Source of the DNA: Atopsyche davidsoni
Taxonomy: Eukaryota; Arthropoda; Insecta; Trichoptera; Hydrobiosidae
Length of the DNA: 64,000 nt
Direction: 5' to 3'
Assembly: GCA_022113835.1 (NCBI GenBank)
Contig: JAILWY010000018.1
Span: forward strand, 17,197,501 to 17,261,500
Of the stretch, positions 13,432 through 24,208 are shown piece by piece. The position numbers and the translations under genes are program-made. The notes beneath the pieces were generated by a model. The model was not told where the DNA came from. It made no database searches and was given only the letters and a program-made list of their open reading frames with translations. Within the stretch, counting starts at the first letter, position 1; each line of letters opens with the position of its first letter.

Positions 13432-13779
13432 TTGAGTACATTTTTTCAAATATTGAAAATTGATTAAAGAAACTCTTGGGATTCAAACCCACATCTCTAA
13501 GCTTACATGGCCGGTGTATTACCAATTATACCAACGAATCACTAGTACTAAGCAAGAATTTTTAACAATCATATCCTATAAATGAAACAACGTACTTCAT
13601 ATTAATATGCCATTTAAATCCGAATAAAGTTCGAATCCCACACAAATCACGATGATATTTTTCTAAGAGTTTCTTTAATCAATTTTCAATATTTGAAAAA
13701 ATGTACTTAATCATTATCAATCAATCAAACCTGTATAGATAAAATCGTACTTCCTGTGAGACGGTCTTTACAAAAATCA
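13432..13779 (-). repeat. tRNA-Thr-derived fold-back element (copy 2) with a long terminal arm
   Basis: Inverted arms flank the element: GTACATTTTTTCAAATATTG at the left and its complement CAATATTTGAAAAAATGTAC at the right, with AGTTTCTTTAATCAATTTTC inside. The tRNA-like block lies on the minus strand in the left arm (about 13548-13488). The right arm keeps only the T-arm end, TTCGAATCCCACACAAATCA. The right end continues into CGTACTTCCTGTGAGACGGT, the complement of the termini seen at 61489 and 63199. So the family has terminal inverted repeats of the GACCGTCTCACAGGAAGTACG type around a tRNA-derived core. Confidence 0.8.
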
Positions 13780-15164
13780 ATAATATATGTATATATAAAT
13801 CAAAATAATAAAAAATAAAAAAACTGCTTATAACGTTTATCTATGTTTCTATATTTTCGTCTCATGCGAGCATAGAATATGGCTGTAGATCACTGCCACA
13901 AATCCAACGCTAGAAATGCGTATGAATGCGGGCGCAGTGAATAATAACCGCACGTAAGAAATTATTGACGCTGGTGGTCGGGATGGGGGAGGGGGTTGTG
14001 ATGTATCAGGGGGTGGGTGAGGTCCATTTATTACCCGCGGCAATAATAGGCCCAGGGGTGGGGATCAGAACCTTGCGTCACGCTGAAATGTAGCAATCGG
14101 AAGTTCGATTCGTTATTGTTTCGTCAGAGCATTGTCTACGCACTCGGTACATCCAACTCGATCACACGGCGGCCTCCCCTCACAGTATGAAGACGTTGCT
14201 CAGGAAGAGAATAATCACTGCAAACCAATCAAGATAGAAAATCAGACGTGTTAACAAATCCAACTACTAATTATTTTTTTAACATTAAAAAAGCTTAAAA
14301 ATAAACAATGGAAAGTGTGTCAAGTGAACACATATGAAGTATCTATTAAATAAATTTTCGTCGTCACATTGACAACGTGACGTCATCATATAAAACGAAT
14401 GAATGATTGAATCACAAACTTCCAGAAGTCTCCTGGCGTGTATGGAGAGTTGCTAAGACTTTTGTTTGCAAAGTTCACTTCATTAATCTTCGTCGGTTTT
14501 TAAAGAATCAATCTTGCTTTAATATTTCAGTACACATGTACGCTTTTATACTAGAATATTTTATAGTAAATATATTCATGCTTGTATCTTTTTTTATTTT
14601 TCTACTCTCGTATATTTAAAAAAAAAAACGTTAAAAATGAGATGTTAATAAGAAAATACACCTTGAATTAAAGCAGACATAAAGTTAGCATAAAAGAGAA
14701 GGCAAAAGTTTATCAGTTAACTTCAGTACCTAATTTTCCAATCAGATTTAAATCTTTTTGCTCATGTATAAAATTTATAATTTTTAATACGCATTTGAAC
14801 AAATGTAAATATTAAAATAAGAAAATATAAAATTTGATTAAATCTGTTAATCTAGTTATCTCATTTGAAATAGAAGATAAAATATGTTACTATATTTATG
14901 TTTTATCATATTTTTTATCTTCTCTATAAGAAATAAAATATTCTTTGAAATATGAAATAGAATATACTTTGTTATATTTTAAAATGTTTATTTTCAATAA
15001 ATCACAAAAAATAATAACATTAATTTAAGATTGCGCCTAAATTAAGATTAAACGTGTTAAAAATAAAATTCGATAATAATATAAGATTTAAAATGAAGAT
15101 AATGAAAAGAACAGACGTAATTCTTTTAGCGAAATCTTGAAAAATAATGACAAGGAAATGCGAA
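13780..15164. other. Non-coding DNA with a GC-richer island
   Basis: About 13880-14200 is mixed to GC-rich with no reading frame, followed by AT-rich DNA. The plus frame 14407-14619 has no domain and turns into hydrophobic AT-rich codons, so I do not call it. Confidence 0.5.
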
Positions 15165-15610
15165 TTCCTGAAAGAGGGCATTTAATTTGCGTGTAATAAT
15201 GAAAGCGAAACAAAATAAGGAGGCGGCACCGCCCCTCGGACGCGTAAAGAATCATCCACTTATCTCGGATCTGGGGCGGTCCGGCGCGAGGCTGTGTTGT
15301 TAACCAGGACCGACGTCAGCTGCGAGCGCCGGACGTCCGGCCTGCGGGGCTGCGGGCCTGCGGGGCTGCGGGGCTGCGGGGCTGCGGGGCTGCGGGGCTG
15401 CGGGGTTGCGGGGCGGCGGGGCGCGCCCTGCCTCGGCCGCGATAAGCGGCAGGTTAACCCGAGCCCGCGCGGCCGAATAAATTCATCTCCTTCGGATATC
15501 TCCTTTGCAATCTTAAGTTCTCGGCCTTTCTTCGCGAATCCATGTAGTTGTTGTTTTATTTGATTTACACGAATCTCTTTGTGTTTCCGAGCGACGGTAG
15601 CTGAAAATGA
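15165..15610. other. GC-rich island with a 9-bp minisatellite
   Basis: A sharply bounded GC-rich block with a run of GGGGCTGCG units (about 15343-15422, roughly eight units with variants) in the middle. The overlapping frames (15260-15616 minus and 15294-15563 plus) are translations of the repeat, giving Pro-Gln-Pro-Arg-Ser and Arg-Gly-Cys-Gly periodicity, and are not evidence for protein. It may be a regulatory island or an unmethylated CpG-rich segment. Confidence 0.6.
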
Positions 15611-16804
15611 TTTCAAAACACACTAAGAGATTTTTCTCAGTAATCATTACAAACACAAAATTTTTATTTTAGCATTTTACTGATAAAATAAAAAGCTGCG
15701 GTCGTGATATAATATGAAAGGAGGGAATAATATTGGGAATGTCTTATGGACGAAATCATAAAAGAGTTTAGAAGAAATTATTCATATTTGGTTTGTAATA
15801 ACATTGGCGTGATCTATGTCCTGCGAGAATTGAAAATTTCGTGTGTTCATCAGCGGCATAACCGCATAATATAAAAAAGCTTTTCGTTTCATCCGCAATC
15901 GATATTCAGGATATTACTTTTTTAATATCCGAGCTCTCGCGGAGCCGCAGTCTCTCCGCTCCCCGAAGGTATTCTGTTAGTTCGCTGTTTTTCTGTCAAC
16001 GTTCTGGAATTAATCAAAGTTTCTTATTTTACATATTTTATACTAGCCGTTCCTTCATACACGAAATATATTCATAGAATTTAATATAATCGCATAAGTC
16101 TGTAAGCGTGTTGATGCTTTTAAAATTAAATGTAAATATAAACTAGTTTTTTTTTCACAGTTCTCACAAATTTATAAAAAGATTATTTCTAATTTTAAAA
16201 GCAATTTCAAAATAGAATATGCCAATACTATTTTTGTGTTAAAATTTTTGAAGAAAATTACTTAAAATTGGCTCTGAAAAAATAATACGATGTACGATAA
16301 ACCAATTTTTTTTCAAAGCAAGTTTTCCCAATCACCGAAAAATTAATTAAATAACCTTTGTAACATAAACAAGCAAGCAAGGTATTTTTAATTGACAAAT
16401 ATTTTTTTTTGCGATATTGAGCGATATTTTTTTGCATTTGGTTTTGAACAGACGCTGAAAACTATTGATAATAAATGAAATAAAAAAATACTATATTACA
16501 TGTTTCGATAAAACTCGCTAAGGTTTTTTTTACGCAATTACCGATAGTTCTTTTAACTTAATATATTAGCTAAGTCGAATATATTATCTTATCTGAAATA
16601 AAAATTATTTAAAAAAAATGAGTTTTGTTTTAACTTACATATATAAAATTTGGAAAATTGACAATGACAGTATTTTACGTATGAAATTTTAAAATAGACT
16701 CAATCGAAACCGCATTTCCAAATTAATATTAAAGCTAAGCAAGTCAATATGAAAATTTAATCTGTGGACAATTATCAGTACATAGATTAAAGTTTTTAAA
16801 ATAA
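15611..16804. other. AT-rich non-coding DNA
   Basis: Nothing is recognised apart from a short GC-richer patch at about 15925-15985 (CTCGCGGAGCCGCAGTCTC). No reading frame or RNA was seen. Confidence 0.55.
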
Positions 16805-17125
16805 TTCTTCTTCTTCTGATGCCTCTCTTCATCAGAGGTTGGTGACCATTTCATCTCTATCCTAAGCCAGTCTCACCAATTCGGCCGCACTTCCGATCTC
16901 CAGCCACTGGAGCAAATCTCGCATCCACGTAAACTTCCTCCTTCTAATGCCCCTTTTTCCTTCATTTTTTCCTTAGAAAAACAGTTGGAGGATGTTTGGA
17001 GGATGAGGATGGTCTAAAAATAAAAGACCTATCGCTTCCTTGCCAACGTCAATAGTTCCCTTTCTTGGCGCATTCAGTGCGAGACTCTTTTATTTGTCAG
17101 CCCATGGTATTTTCGCCGTTGTATG
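16805..17125 (-). pseudogene. RTE-clade LINE C-terminal remnant
   Basis: The minus strand has the same block order as 7745-7434: an RRxW-like start near 17120, a LFLDHPHP-like eroded section, the GRR-type region around 16950, and the GAAATGGTCACCAACCTCTG end followed by GAAGAGAGGCATCAGAAGAA. It carries several frameshifts and a 20-bp internal repeat (GTTGGAGGATGTTTGGAGGA). Nucleotide similarity to the 7412 fragment is plain over the whole length. Only the last ~100 codons remain. Confidence 0.75.
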
Positions 17126-18219
17126 TTGAGATGTCCTGGAGAAACCGTGGATGTTGAGTATTGGTTGCAGAATGCAGGTGTGGTTCCAAATCAGAAGGTA
17201 GGCAAAATATTATTACGTATTCGAGAAATATTATTTATAATTTACAAAATAGAATTACACGTGTTCACTGGTTCTGTGGTGTGTCGAAGTCTCTCTCTGA
17301 CGCGTGAACCGCTGAGAGCTCGTTATATAGTATTCGTGGATACGTATTGTTACACCTCTGTCAATCGCTGATTCGAGCTCGGACGAATTGTATGACTCAT
17401 AGTTTGGTGCATGTGTACCGACCGCTACAGTATCTTAAGGGTCTTGCTACCTAACCTTGCTTGGTGTCCATCCCCCGTCTGCCACAAAAAAAGGACCGTT
17501 TTACCTGGCGAAATCGTGTCATTTAATTAATTTAATTGTCACTTTATTTTTCTATGTCGAAAGTTGATTTATTTAAAGAATATTGAAATAACTATAAATT
17601 ATATTTATCTATTTTTTATTATTTAATTAACGTCCATTTTTAGGGTAAAATAAAATCTGGAAGATGTTGAAAATTTGATAAAATGACGTCTTTTCAAAAC
17701 CAAAGTTCGTTAAAGATTTTTTTTTTTTTTATTTAATTTTTATAATAATAAATCGCGCTGGGTTTATATTAAATTTGTGAATTCCAATTTAAAAAAAGAT
17801 TGTTAAATTTTTAGGACTCTTAGAACAGGGACATGACGAATCTCCAAATTCCTACACTTCAATCGGAAAACACATATTTATCATATTAAAAGTAGATTTT
17901 CAAGAAATAAAAATATATTCTGTTCCGAAAAAGAGATGTATCTAACTTTTTGCATTTAAATTTTTTTGATTGGTGCAGTCGATTTTTCGCAAAACGGACC
18001 AGAAAATGATAAAAACAACTCGAGTATGGGACTTAGGCCCTTAAGCATTTTCCTATACAGCCACATTAAAATATTAAAACACATATTAATACACGAAAAT
18101 GGCTTATTTTTAATTATAATTTTTCGCTCAATCAAGATGAGAGACTTAAAAAATTTACAACCCATATAATCTATTCTTCACGCAACAAAAACATTGTAAT
18201 CCAACATTTTTGTAAGACA
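17126..18219. other. Non-coding DNA
   Basis: The frame 17123-17371 (plus) has a protein-like first third but matches nothing I know. About 17260-17520 is less AT-rich without a convincing frame. The rest is AT-rich. Confidence 0.45.
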
Positions 18220-18560
18220 TTTAATAGCAGGGGCGGCGCAAAAAGCGGCGCTTAAACAATTTCCCACAAAAGGTTGCGCGATAATTAAAAACAAGAGTCA
18301 CACCGCAGATTTAAGTTCATTATGACGGGAGGGCGGGGGGACGGGACACCTCGGGGCGGAATAGTTCATTATTAAATCACAAAGGGCGGGCCGCCCCGCC
18401 TGCAATCAACATACCGCCCGAGCCGCGCCTCGCATTCCTGACGGCTCGCCGCCCGGCGCAGGCTCCACCGCGGAACGTGCACCGAACCAGCTTCACACTG
18501 CCTTCACACTGCCCTCACACTGCCCTCACCGCCCCTGAAATCTGTATCACCCTGCTTAAA
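18220..18560. other. GC-rich island ending in a short tandem repeat
   Basis: GC-rich DNA with long C and G runs and no frame. The right edge holds four copies of a CTTCACACTGCC/CCTCACACTGCC unit of 12-13 bp (about 18489-18530). It is a candidate regulatory island, function unknown. Confidence 0.5.
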
Positions 18561-18621
18561 ACCAATCTTTACCGCTGAATTGAATACTTTAGTCTTCACT
18601 CTGTTGATCAAATATATTAAA

Positions 18622-18700
18622 TATTCTACTCGAGTGTTAATTTTTATTGGTAACCTTTCACGTAACCATTTTCAAACTGAGTAATCACTCTGTTTGAAAG
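18622..18700. repeat. Degenerate copy of fold-back family B
   Basis: It retains GAGTGTTAATTTTTATTGGT, a shortened CCTTTCACGTAACC hairpin and CAAACTGAGTAATCACTC, in the same order as at 9980-10080. The GACCGGTTTCGCC section is deleted. Confidence 0.55.
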
Positions 18701-18837
18701 AATAATTCAATGAATTTTGCATGCTTTTGGTTTGCTCTTCAGTCTGCCTCTCTTCCGTTATATTAATTTTTGACATTCGGCCCTACCTATCTACGGAGAC
18801 AGTGATGAAAGCATGAAAGCTAAAAACCATGAAAGTG

Positions 18838-19070
18838 GTATCTTGTCGTGCTCTTCAGCCCTCGTATGCGTGGGCTTCTCAGCAAAAGAGGCGACACTGT
18901 CCCAAGCTCGCTGATCCTTGAGCATGGACGGCACCAGCTTGTCAGGCTATTCTGAGGTGGTCATCATCGCTCCATCTCGGTTGCTCCGCAGTGGAAGAGA
19001 GCGAACTCCGCGTCGTTTCTGTAGTTGTTATGTGCCCGTTAGGTGCACACCGGACTTCGAGTGAAAGAAA
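18838..19070 (-). pseudogene. R1-clade-like LINE, ORF2 C-terminal remnant
   Basis: On the minus strand one frame reads AEFALFHCGATEMER and, after a frameshift and a gap, another reads LVPSMLKDQRAWDSVASFAE followed by a Lys/Glu-rich end. Established knowledge: R1/I-type LINEs end in a block of the form D(T/S)xEHxLFxCPxWxxxR, then LVxxML(x)nWxxVxxFAExVxxxKExxE. Order, spacing and the W and FAE residues fit. The zinc-binding cysteines are mostly lost (FHCG for FxCP), there is at least one frameshift and no upstream reverse transcriptase, so it is dead. Confidence 0.65.
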
Positions 19071-21170
19071 ACATTTTCAATACTTTTATATTATGAAATT
19101 TATTACACAGACAGTGTGTCCTGTGACAGTGAACCCATAAATGATACATTCTTATATATATATATAAATTATAATGGACGTAGTCCAGCAAGAGTATAAG
19201 CACACACATGTTATTGAAGTTTGAGATGTTTGTGTTTACGATATAACAATGGACATTTTAGTCCATTATAACTGCAATTACACATGGTTAAATAAATGTA
19301 CAAACATATTATTAAAGGTAAATTGATATCGAGAGGCGGAGTAAAGTCCATTCCTTTGTACAATGTAAGTTTAAACAAACAAAGACTTTCAACTAAATGA
19401 TTACAATGGAAGTACTAAATATATTAGGTTGATTAGGTAGGTACATTACATAGTCGTCACACAGTGGGCAGCTTACCTGCCCATTATTAATTGCAACAGC
19501 AATAACTCTTTATTAAAAACATTTTTTTGTAGCAAATATTTAGAAATTTGATATTGAATATTGTATCAATGAGAACATTGTTTATACAAGTACTCATGTT
19601 TTTCTCCGTAGTTCAAATATATATTCATGAAGTCCACTAATGGCGTTTGATTGTAAATACAAGTTGAGGGCTTTGGCACGCTGCGCATTCGCAGTGGAGC
19701 GCCAAGTCGTCCCAAGCTTGTAAGACACCTATAATTATAAACAACTAAAAGCAGTTGCCGTAAAGTACGCTGCGCGGGCCCGCCGAGCTTATACGGGAGC
19801 GAGCAGCCGGGGAGAGAAAATGGCCGGGCTCCATCTGTGTGCAATAAAAATTCCCCGAGGTCCGAAAATACTTAAAAAGGAACGAATTTGCCAAGAAGAA
19901 CCGGAAGGGGATGCCAGGTGGACGCGGGGGTGGAAATGGAAGGGGGCAGGTGGGCGAGCCTTATCTCTGACTCAATCAGACCGGCTAACTGCCACGCCAT
20001 ATGCTGGTAATGAGATGATTTCAAACCTTCTTCTTGTGGGTTTATGCTTGTTATTTAGTTTTTTTGCGAATATTTGTTGAAAATACAAAGAGTGAAGAAA
20101 TATTTTTTATTTAATATCTCAAAACTAAACACGAAGCTCTTATATTTTATTTTATTTATTAAATTGTTTACAAAAATAAATACATCGGAAAAAGTTTTTT
20201 TAGAGTCAATCACTTTTTTGGATTAGCTTGTGCTTTCGCTTAAATAATTTCCTATGTTATTTTTTAGTAACGACTGTAAATAAACTCCCAATTTTTTGAC
20301 GTATTATAACGGTAAAATTGAAAAGTCAATCAAAATATTGTTTTAAATGAAAATCGCTATATAAATAACTACTTCGTAAAAAAATTATTTAACATTTTAA
20401 GTGAAGCATTTCCATTAAAACATTATACAGACCAACGATATATATTTTTTTAGTATATTACTAAAACATCGGAGCTTTTGCTATTAAAAACATGATAGGT
20501 GAATATTGTGCAGTATCATAAACAATCATAAAAAATAACATTGCTCTTTCTGCTACAAATCATACTTCCATATTACATATTTTTAGTTCAATTTTGACTA
20601 AAGCACAATTGCGTAGTCGTTGCGAAAATAATTTACGTTTTTCATAAAAAAAATATTTTTCTTATAATGTTACACAAATTGTACAATTCAATAAAACAAA
20701 TAAGTTTTTTAAATTCAATAAATGGTAAAAAGTATCTCGGGTTTATCTTTGAAATTATGAAGCGGTAAAATTAGTTAGGCAGAAACTTCACCAGCTGCGG
20801 TGTGTCGATGGTTTAGGGTGGAGTCCTCTCTGCTCAGCATATCGTCTGTTTGCTTTCAGCCAACGCTCCGGTCCTCGGTCCGCAAACCCCATCACATGGG
20901 GCATGTTCCCACGGAGCAGCCGGAGCACCTAGATGGGGTTGGACTCGTCTTACTTTTTTTATTTCTTTTATACGACTCTACTTCTTCCCGTAGCTCCGAA
21001 ATTACTAAACGTGTTAATTGCAAACCACCTTGAATTTTGTTATTCAAACACCTGACACAATCAGTATGTTATCATTTTTACGCTATTCGTGGTGGATTAA
21101 AAATCAATATTTTAGTTCATTCATGTATTACTTTTTTATATCGATTTTGACTGTGTTTATTTACTTATAT
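19071..21170. other. Non-coding DNA with two GC-richer islands
   Basis: Islands at about 19660-20020 and 20790-20950 have no supported gene. The frames crossing them (19566-19844 minus, 19820-20080 plus, 20800-21033 plus) have no recognisable domain. The rest is AT-rich, with a TA run near 19155. Confidence 0.5.
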
Positions 21171-21462
21171 AATTAGGCACATTAGGTCACACATTGAAGA
21201 TGATTAAAGAAATTCTCAGACAAATATCATCGTGATTTGTGTGGAATTTGAACCCATATCTCCAGGCTTACACTGCCGGTGTACTGATCATTGTACTAAC
21301 GAACCACATCAACCACACAATTGATGTGGTTCGTTAGTACAATGGTCAGTACACCGGCCATGTAAGCCTGGGGATGTGGGTTCAAATTCCACACTAATCA
21401 CGATGGTATTTTTCTGAGAATTTCTTTAATCATCTTCTATGTGTGAACTAATGTGCCTAATT
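21171..21462. repeat. Head-to-head palindrome of the tRNA-Thr-derived repeat (copy 3)
   Basis: Two 142-bp arms (21171-21312 and 21321-21462) are near-perfect reverse complements with no net length difference, separated by 8 bp. Each contains a tRNA-Thr-like block, with the tRNA 5' ends meeting at the centre. In the right arm (plus strand) one reads GTTCGTTAGTACAATGGTCA, the anticodon arm CCGGCCATGTAAGCCTGG (loop anticodon TGT, Thr) and the T arm GTGGGTTCAAATTCCAC. The outer ends are ATTAGGCAC and GTGCCTAAT. A further outer segment, GACGTTCAATCCAAAAATAG, is shared with 7857 and 40524. Confidence 0.9.
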
Positions 21463-21490
21463 GACGTTCAATCCAAAAATAGACATACAT

Positions 21491-24009
21491 GTGTTTATTT
21501 AATCAACTAATTGTTGTGCTGAGTATCTCTACGTCAACTCTAACTGAAGTATTTTATAAATTGATTTTGTTGCAAGAACACTATAGCTTTACGAAGAAGA
21601 TGCTCAAATTTTTTCAATTTATAAAAACTTCTTCTACTGTTTAGTTGTATAACTTACCAACGCATGTACGTAAACATAGCAATCTTCTAAAACTTCATTT
21701 CAAACATTAAGTAAATGATTGTCATATTTAAAACATTAATTCATAGATATTTACTTTTATTTATTTAATCATATACACTGAGTATGAGAAAATCACCATA
21801 ATTATTCTTAAAAATTATATTTTCTATGCACCCACATGTGCATGGATAACATTGCTTTTCGCTTAACTGCACATATGTTGGTATTGCGAGAGACCGCATT
21901 CAAGTTCTTGCATTGTTCTGTCACGAGAATGGAATATTCCATTGTATCTGCATTTTGAACTGAGTGTGACTAATCTTCAGGATAATTATTAAGCGCAACT
22001 TGGATTAAAGACGTGCTTCTGCTTAAAAGATTTTTCCGTTAGTTTATATATTAAACTAAAAACAGGTTAGCTGTATATAAATAAATATTTGAAACAAATT
22101 TTATTGAAAATAAAACAAATACGTAAAAAGGTCACAACCTAAGACATGTCTATAAATAAAAAAAAATATTGGTGTACCCATTCTAAGTTTTTAAGTGTCA
22201 TGCTGCTAAACTGTTAAACTTTGGTGAACTGCTAATTTTACGTGTTTTTTTTATTTTTTAAATGTACAAACATTACAGAAATATTGATTAAAAAGTTTAT
22301 ATATAAAACTAAATTGTATATAACAAATAATAATTAAAAGTTTACTATATATCTTAAACGTGTAAATACTCGTAGTACTCTCCAGCGATGTACTCGTGCA
22401 AGTGTGTCTCGGAACAAGAAACACTGTTGTAAGTGAAATATCTTAAAAGGTTCCATTTATAACGTTAGAGGGTTATTCGTCGAATTTCAGTCTCAATTTT
22501 GCATGTGTTATTTATTACTCCCGCGTCACCCGGCGGGGTTTTGAGACGTCAATCTCTTTGGGGAAATAATCACTGGGGGTGGTAGGGCGACCGGGGTAGA
22601 AGCGGAGGCAGGCAAGGGGAGGCCGGGAGGAGGCAGTGTTTTGTGATAATGATTGATTGCAACGTGTAGATTCAGAGGGCCGTATTTACTCTGACAAAAT
22701 AAACAAAACAGACGCGAAGTGTATAGGATTCCTAAGACTTTAATCCGGTTTAAGAATAAAGAAGATGCTCGCGAAGCTTATTTTTTACGTAATTCCAAAA
22801 GTTGTCTGTTTCAGATTTATCTAGTTTTCATTGTATTATTTTTTTCTTGTAAATTAAAAAAAATACAACATACGCTAACAAAACCATTTGAGCTCTTTAG
22901 GTATTCTTAAATTTACTGGAAATACATTTCTCATAAAAAAATTATAAGACTAAAAATCTAGCTCCACATTAATCATTGTTTCGTAATATATTCAGACAAT
23001 ATTATAAATAACCAGACTGCTACCATCGACACCATCAGGTATCCAAGCAATTGATCCTTACCTAACAAATAGTAGCAGACAACAGAGAACCACGAAAAAT
23101 TCCTGATATAGCTTTTATTTAATAAAGACCGACACAATTAACATGGAGATTTTGAAAGTAAATCAAAAAATGTGACTGTTTACTTCGATTTATTTATGAC
23201 ATATTATTATTACGGTTATTTAAAACGGATTTCTATCTTGGTTATTCTAGTAATAATATAATAATTATTAATGAAAATAACTGATTAACTGCTGTAGATC
23301 ACTAGCACGACCAGTTGGTATTCCTTAATCGGATCTATATCGCCTTCCTGCATTGAATAGATTTTCAGACTTCTTATCGAGTCGTTTGTTTATTTTTTAA
23401 TTAAAACTTTAATTACTTCGTAAGAGCACTTTATAAATAACTTGAAAAAAGAAAAAAATATAATTCTGTAAGCTTGGCTTATAATTAAAAATTATGCTAT
23501 TTATTATTCTCTTCCTTGCTATTTTAATAGATTTAACTTTTTTTACTTAATTAATAATGATCAGTTTGTAATTGATTTTTGGTAATGTAACTGATACGTT
23601 ATTTCTTTTATTTCTTTTAACTGACTAACTTGCTTTTTCTTTTAGAAAGATTATAATTTAATAAAACTATTTAACTTAGGTATCACTTTATAATTGATTT
23701 TAGGTTACGCCTATAAAATCTCTATTGGAGAAAGCCCAAAAGTTTACGTTATTTATTTTCCTATATCTAATAGGAAAAAGTTAGGCCATTAGTCGTGGCC
23801 GGCCAATTTACGGAAAAGAAAAAGAACTTTCGTACCTTCCTTATATAAAATATATATTATTTGTAACAAACAAAAAACTTCCCTCGAATATATTTTCTAA
23901 TCCAAAAATTATAGCAGCATACTTGTATTATTAATTGCTCGGAAATGAAGCAGTGTTATGAAAAACATGCTGCTATTATTTGATGACGGAGATTCTTTTT
24001 AACTAAAAC
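21491..24009. other. AT-rich DNA with a GC-rich island
   Basis: The island at about 22370-22690 is purine-rich and GC-rich without a frame. The plus frame 22719-22910 has no domain. Everything else is AT-rich; no RNA gene was seen. Confidence 0.5.
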
Positions 24010-24076
24010 AAATCATCACAAACTATTCTTAGACTCGTACATAACGTACGAGTCTAAGAATAGTTTGTGATGATTT
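24010..24076. repeat. Perfect 31-bp hairpin
   Basis: Arms 24010-24040 and 24046-24076 are exact reverse complements around the 5-bp loop ATAAC. The arm starts AAATCATCACAAACTATTC. A perfect stem with such a short loop is unlike a typical animal pre-miRNA, which has mismatches and a larger loop, and more like a recent snap-back duplication or a tiny fold-back element. Confidence 0.95.
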
Positions 24077-24208
24077 TGCATTGCCATTAAATAGGTCACT
24101 ACGCATGTAAAGTAACCAGAATTTTATTGAAATCGATTGTTTTTAGTTAAGCAAAAGGAAGTTTTATTTTAAGCTTTAAAAAACCTTTTTTAAAAATAAG
24201 CTTATTTA

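Noticed and set aside
15260..15616. 118-codon minus frame with Pro-Gln-Pro-Arg-Ser periodicity
   Set aside because: It is the translation of a 9-bp GC minisatellite; the opposite strand is equally open and no domain or start context supports it.
24010..24076. microRNA precursor
   Set aside because: The stem is perfect over 31 bp with a 5-base loop and no extended lower stem, unlike usual animal miRNA hairpins; kept as an inverted repeat.
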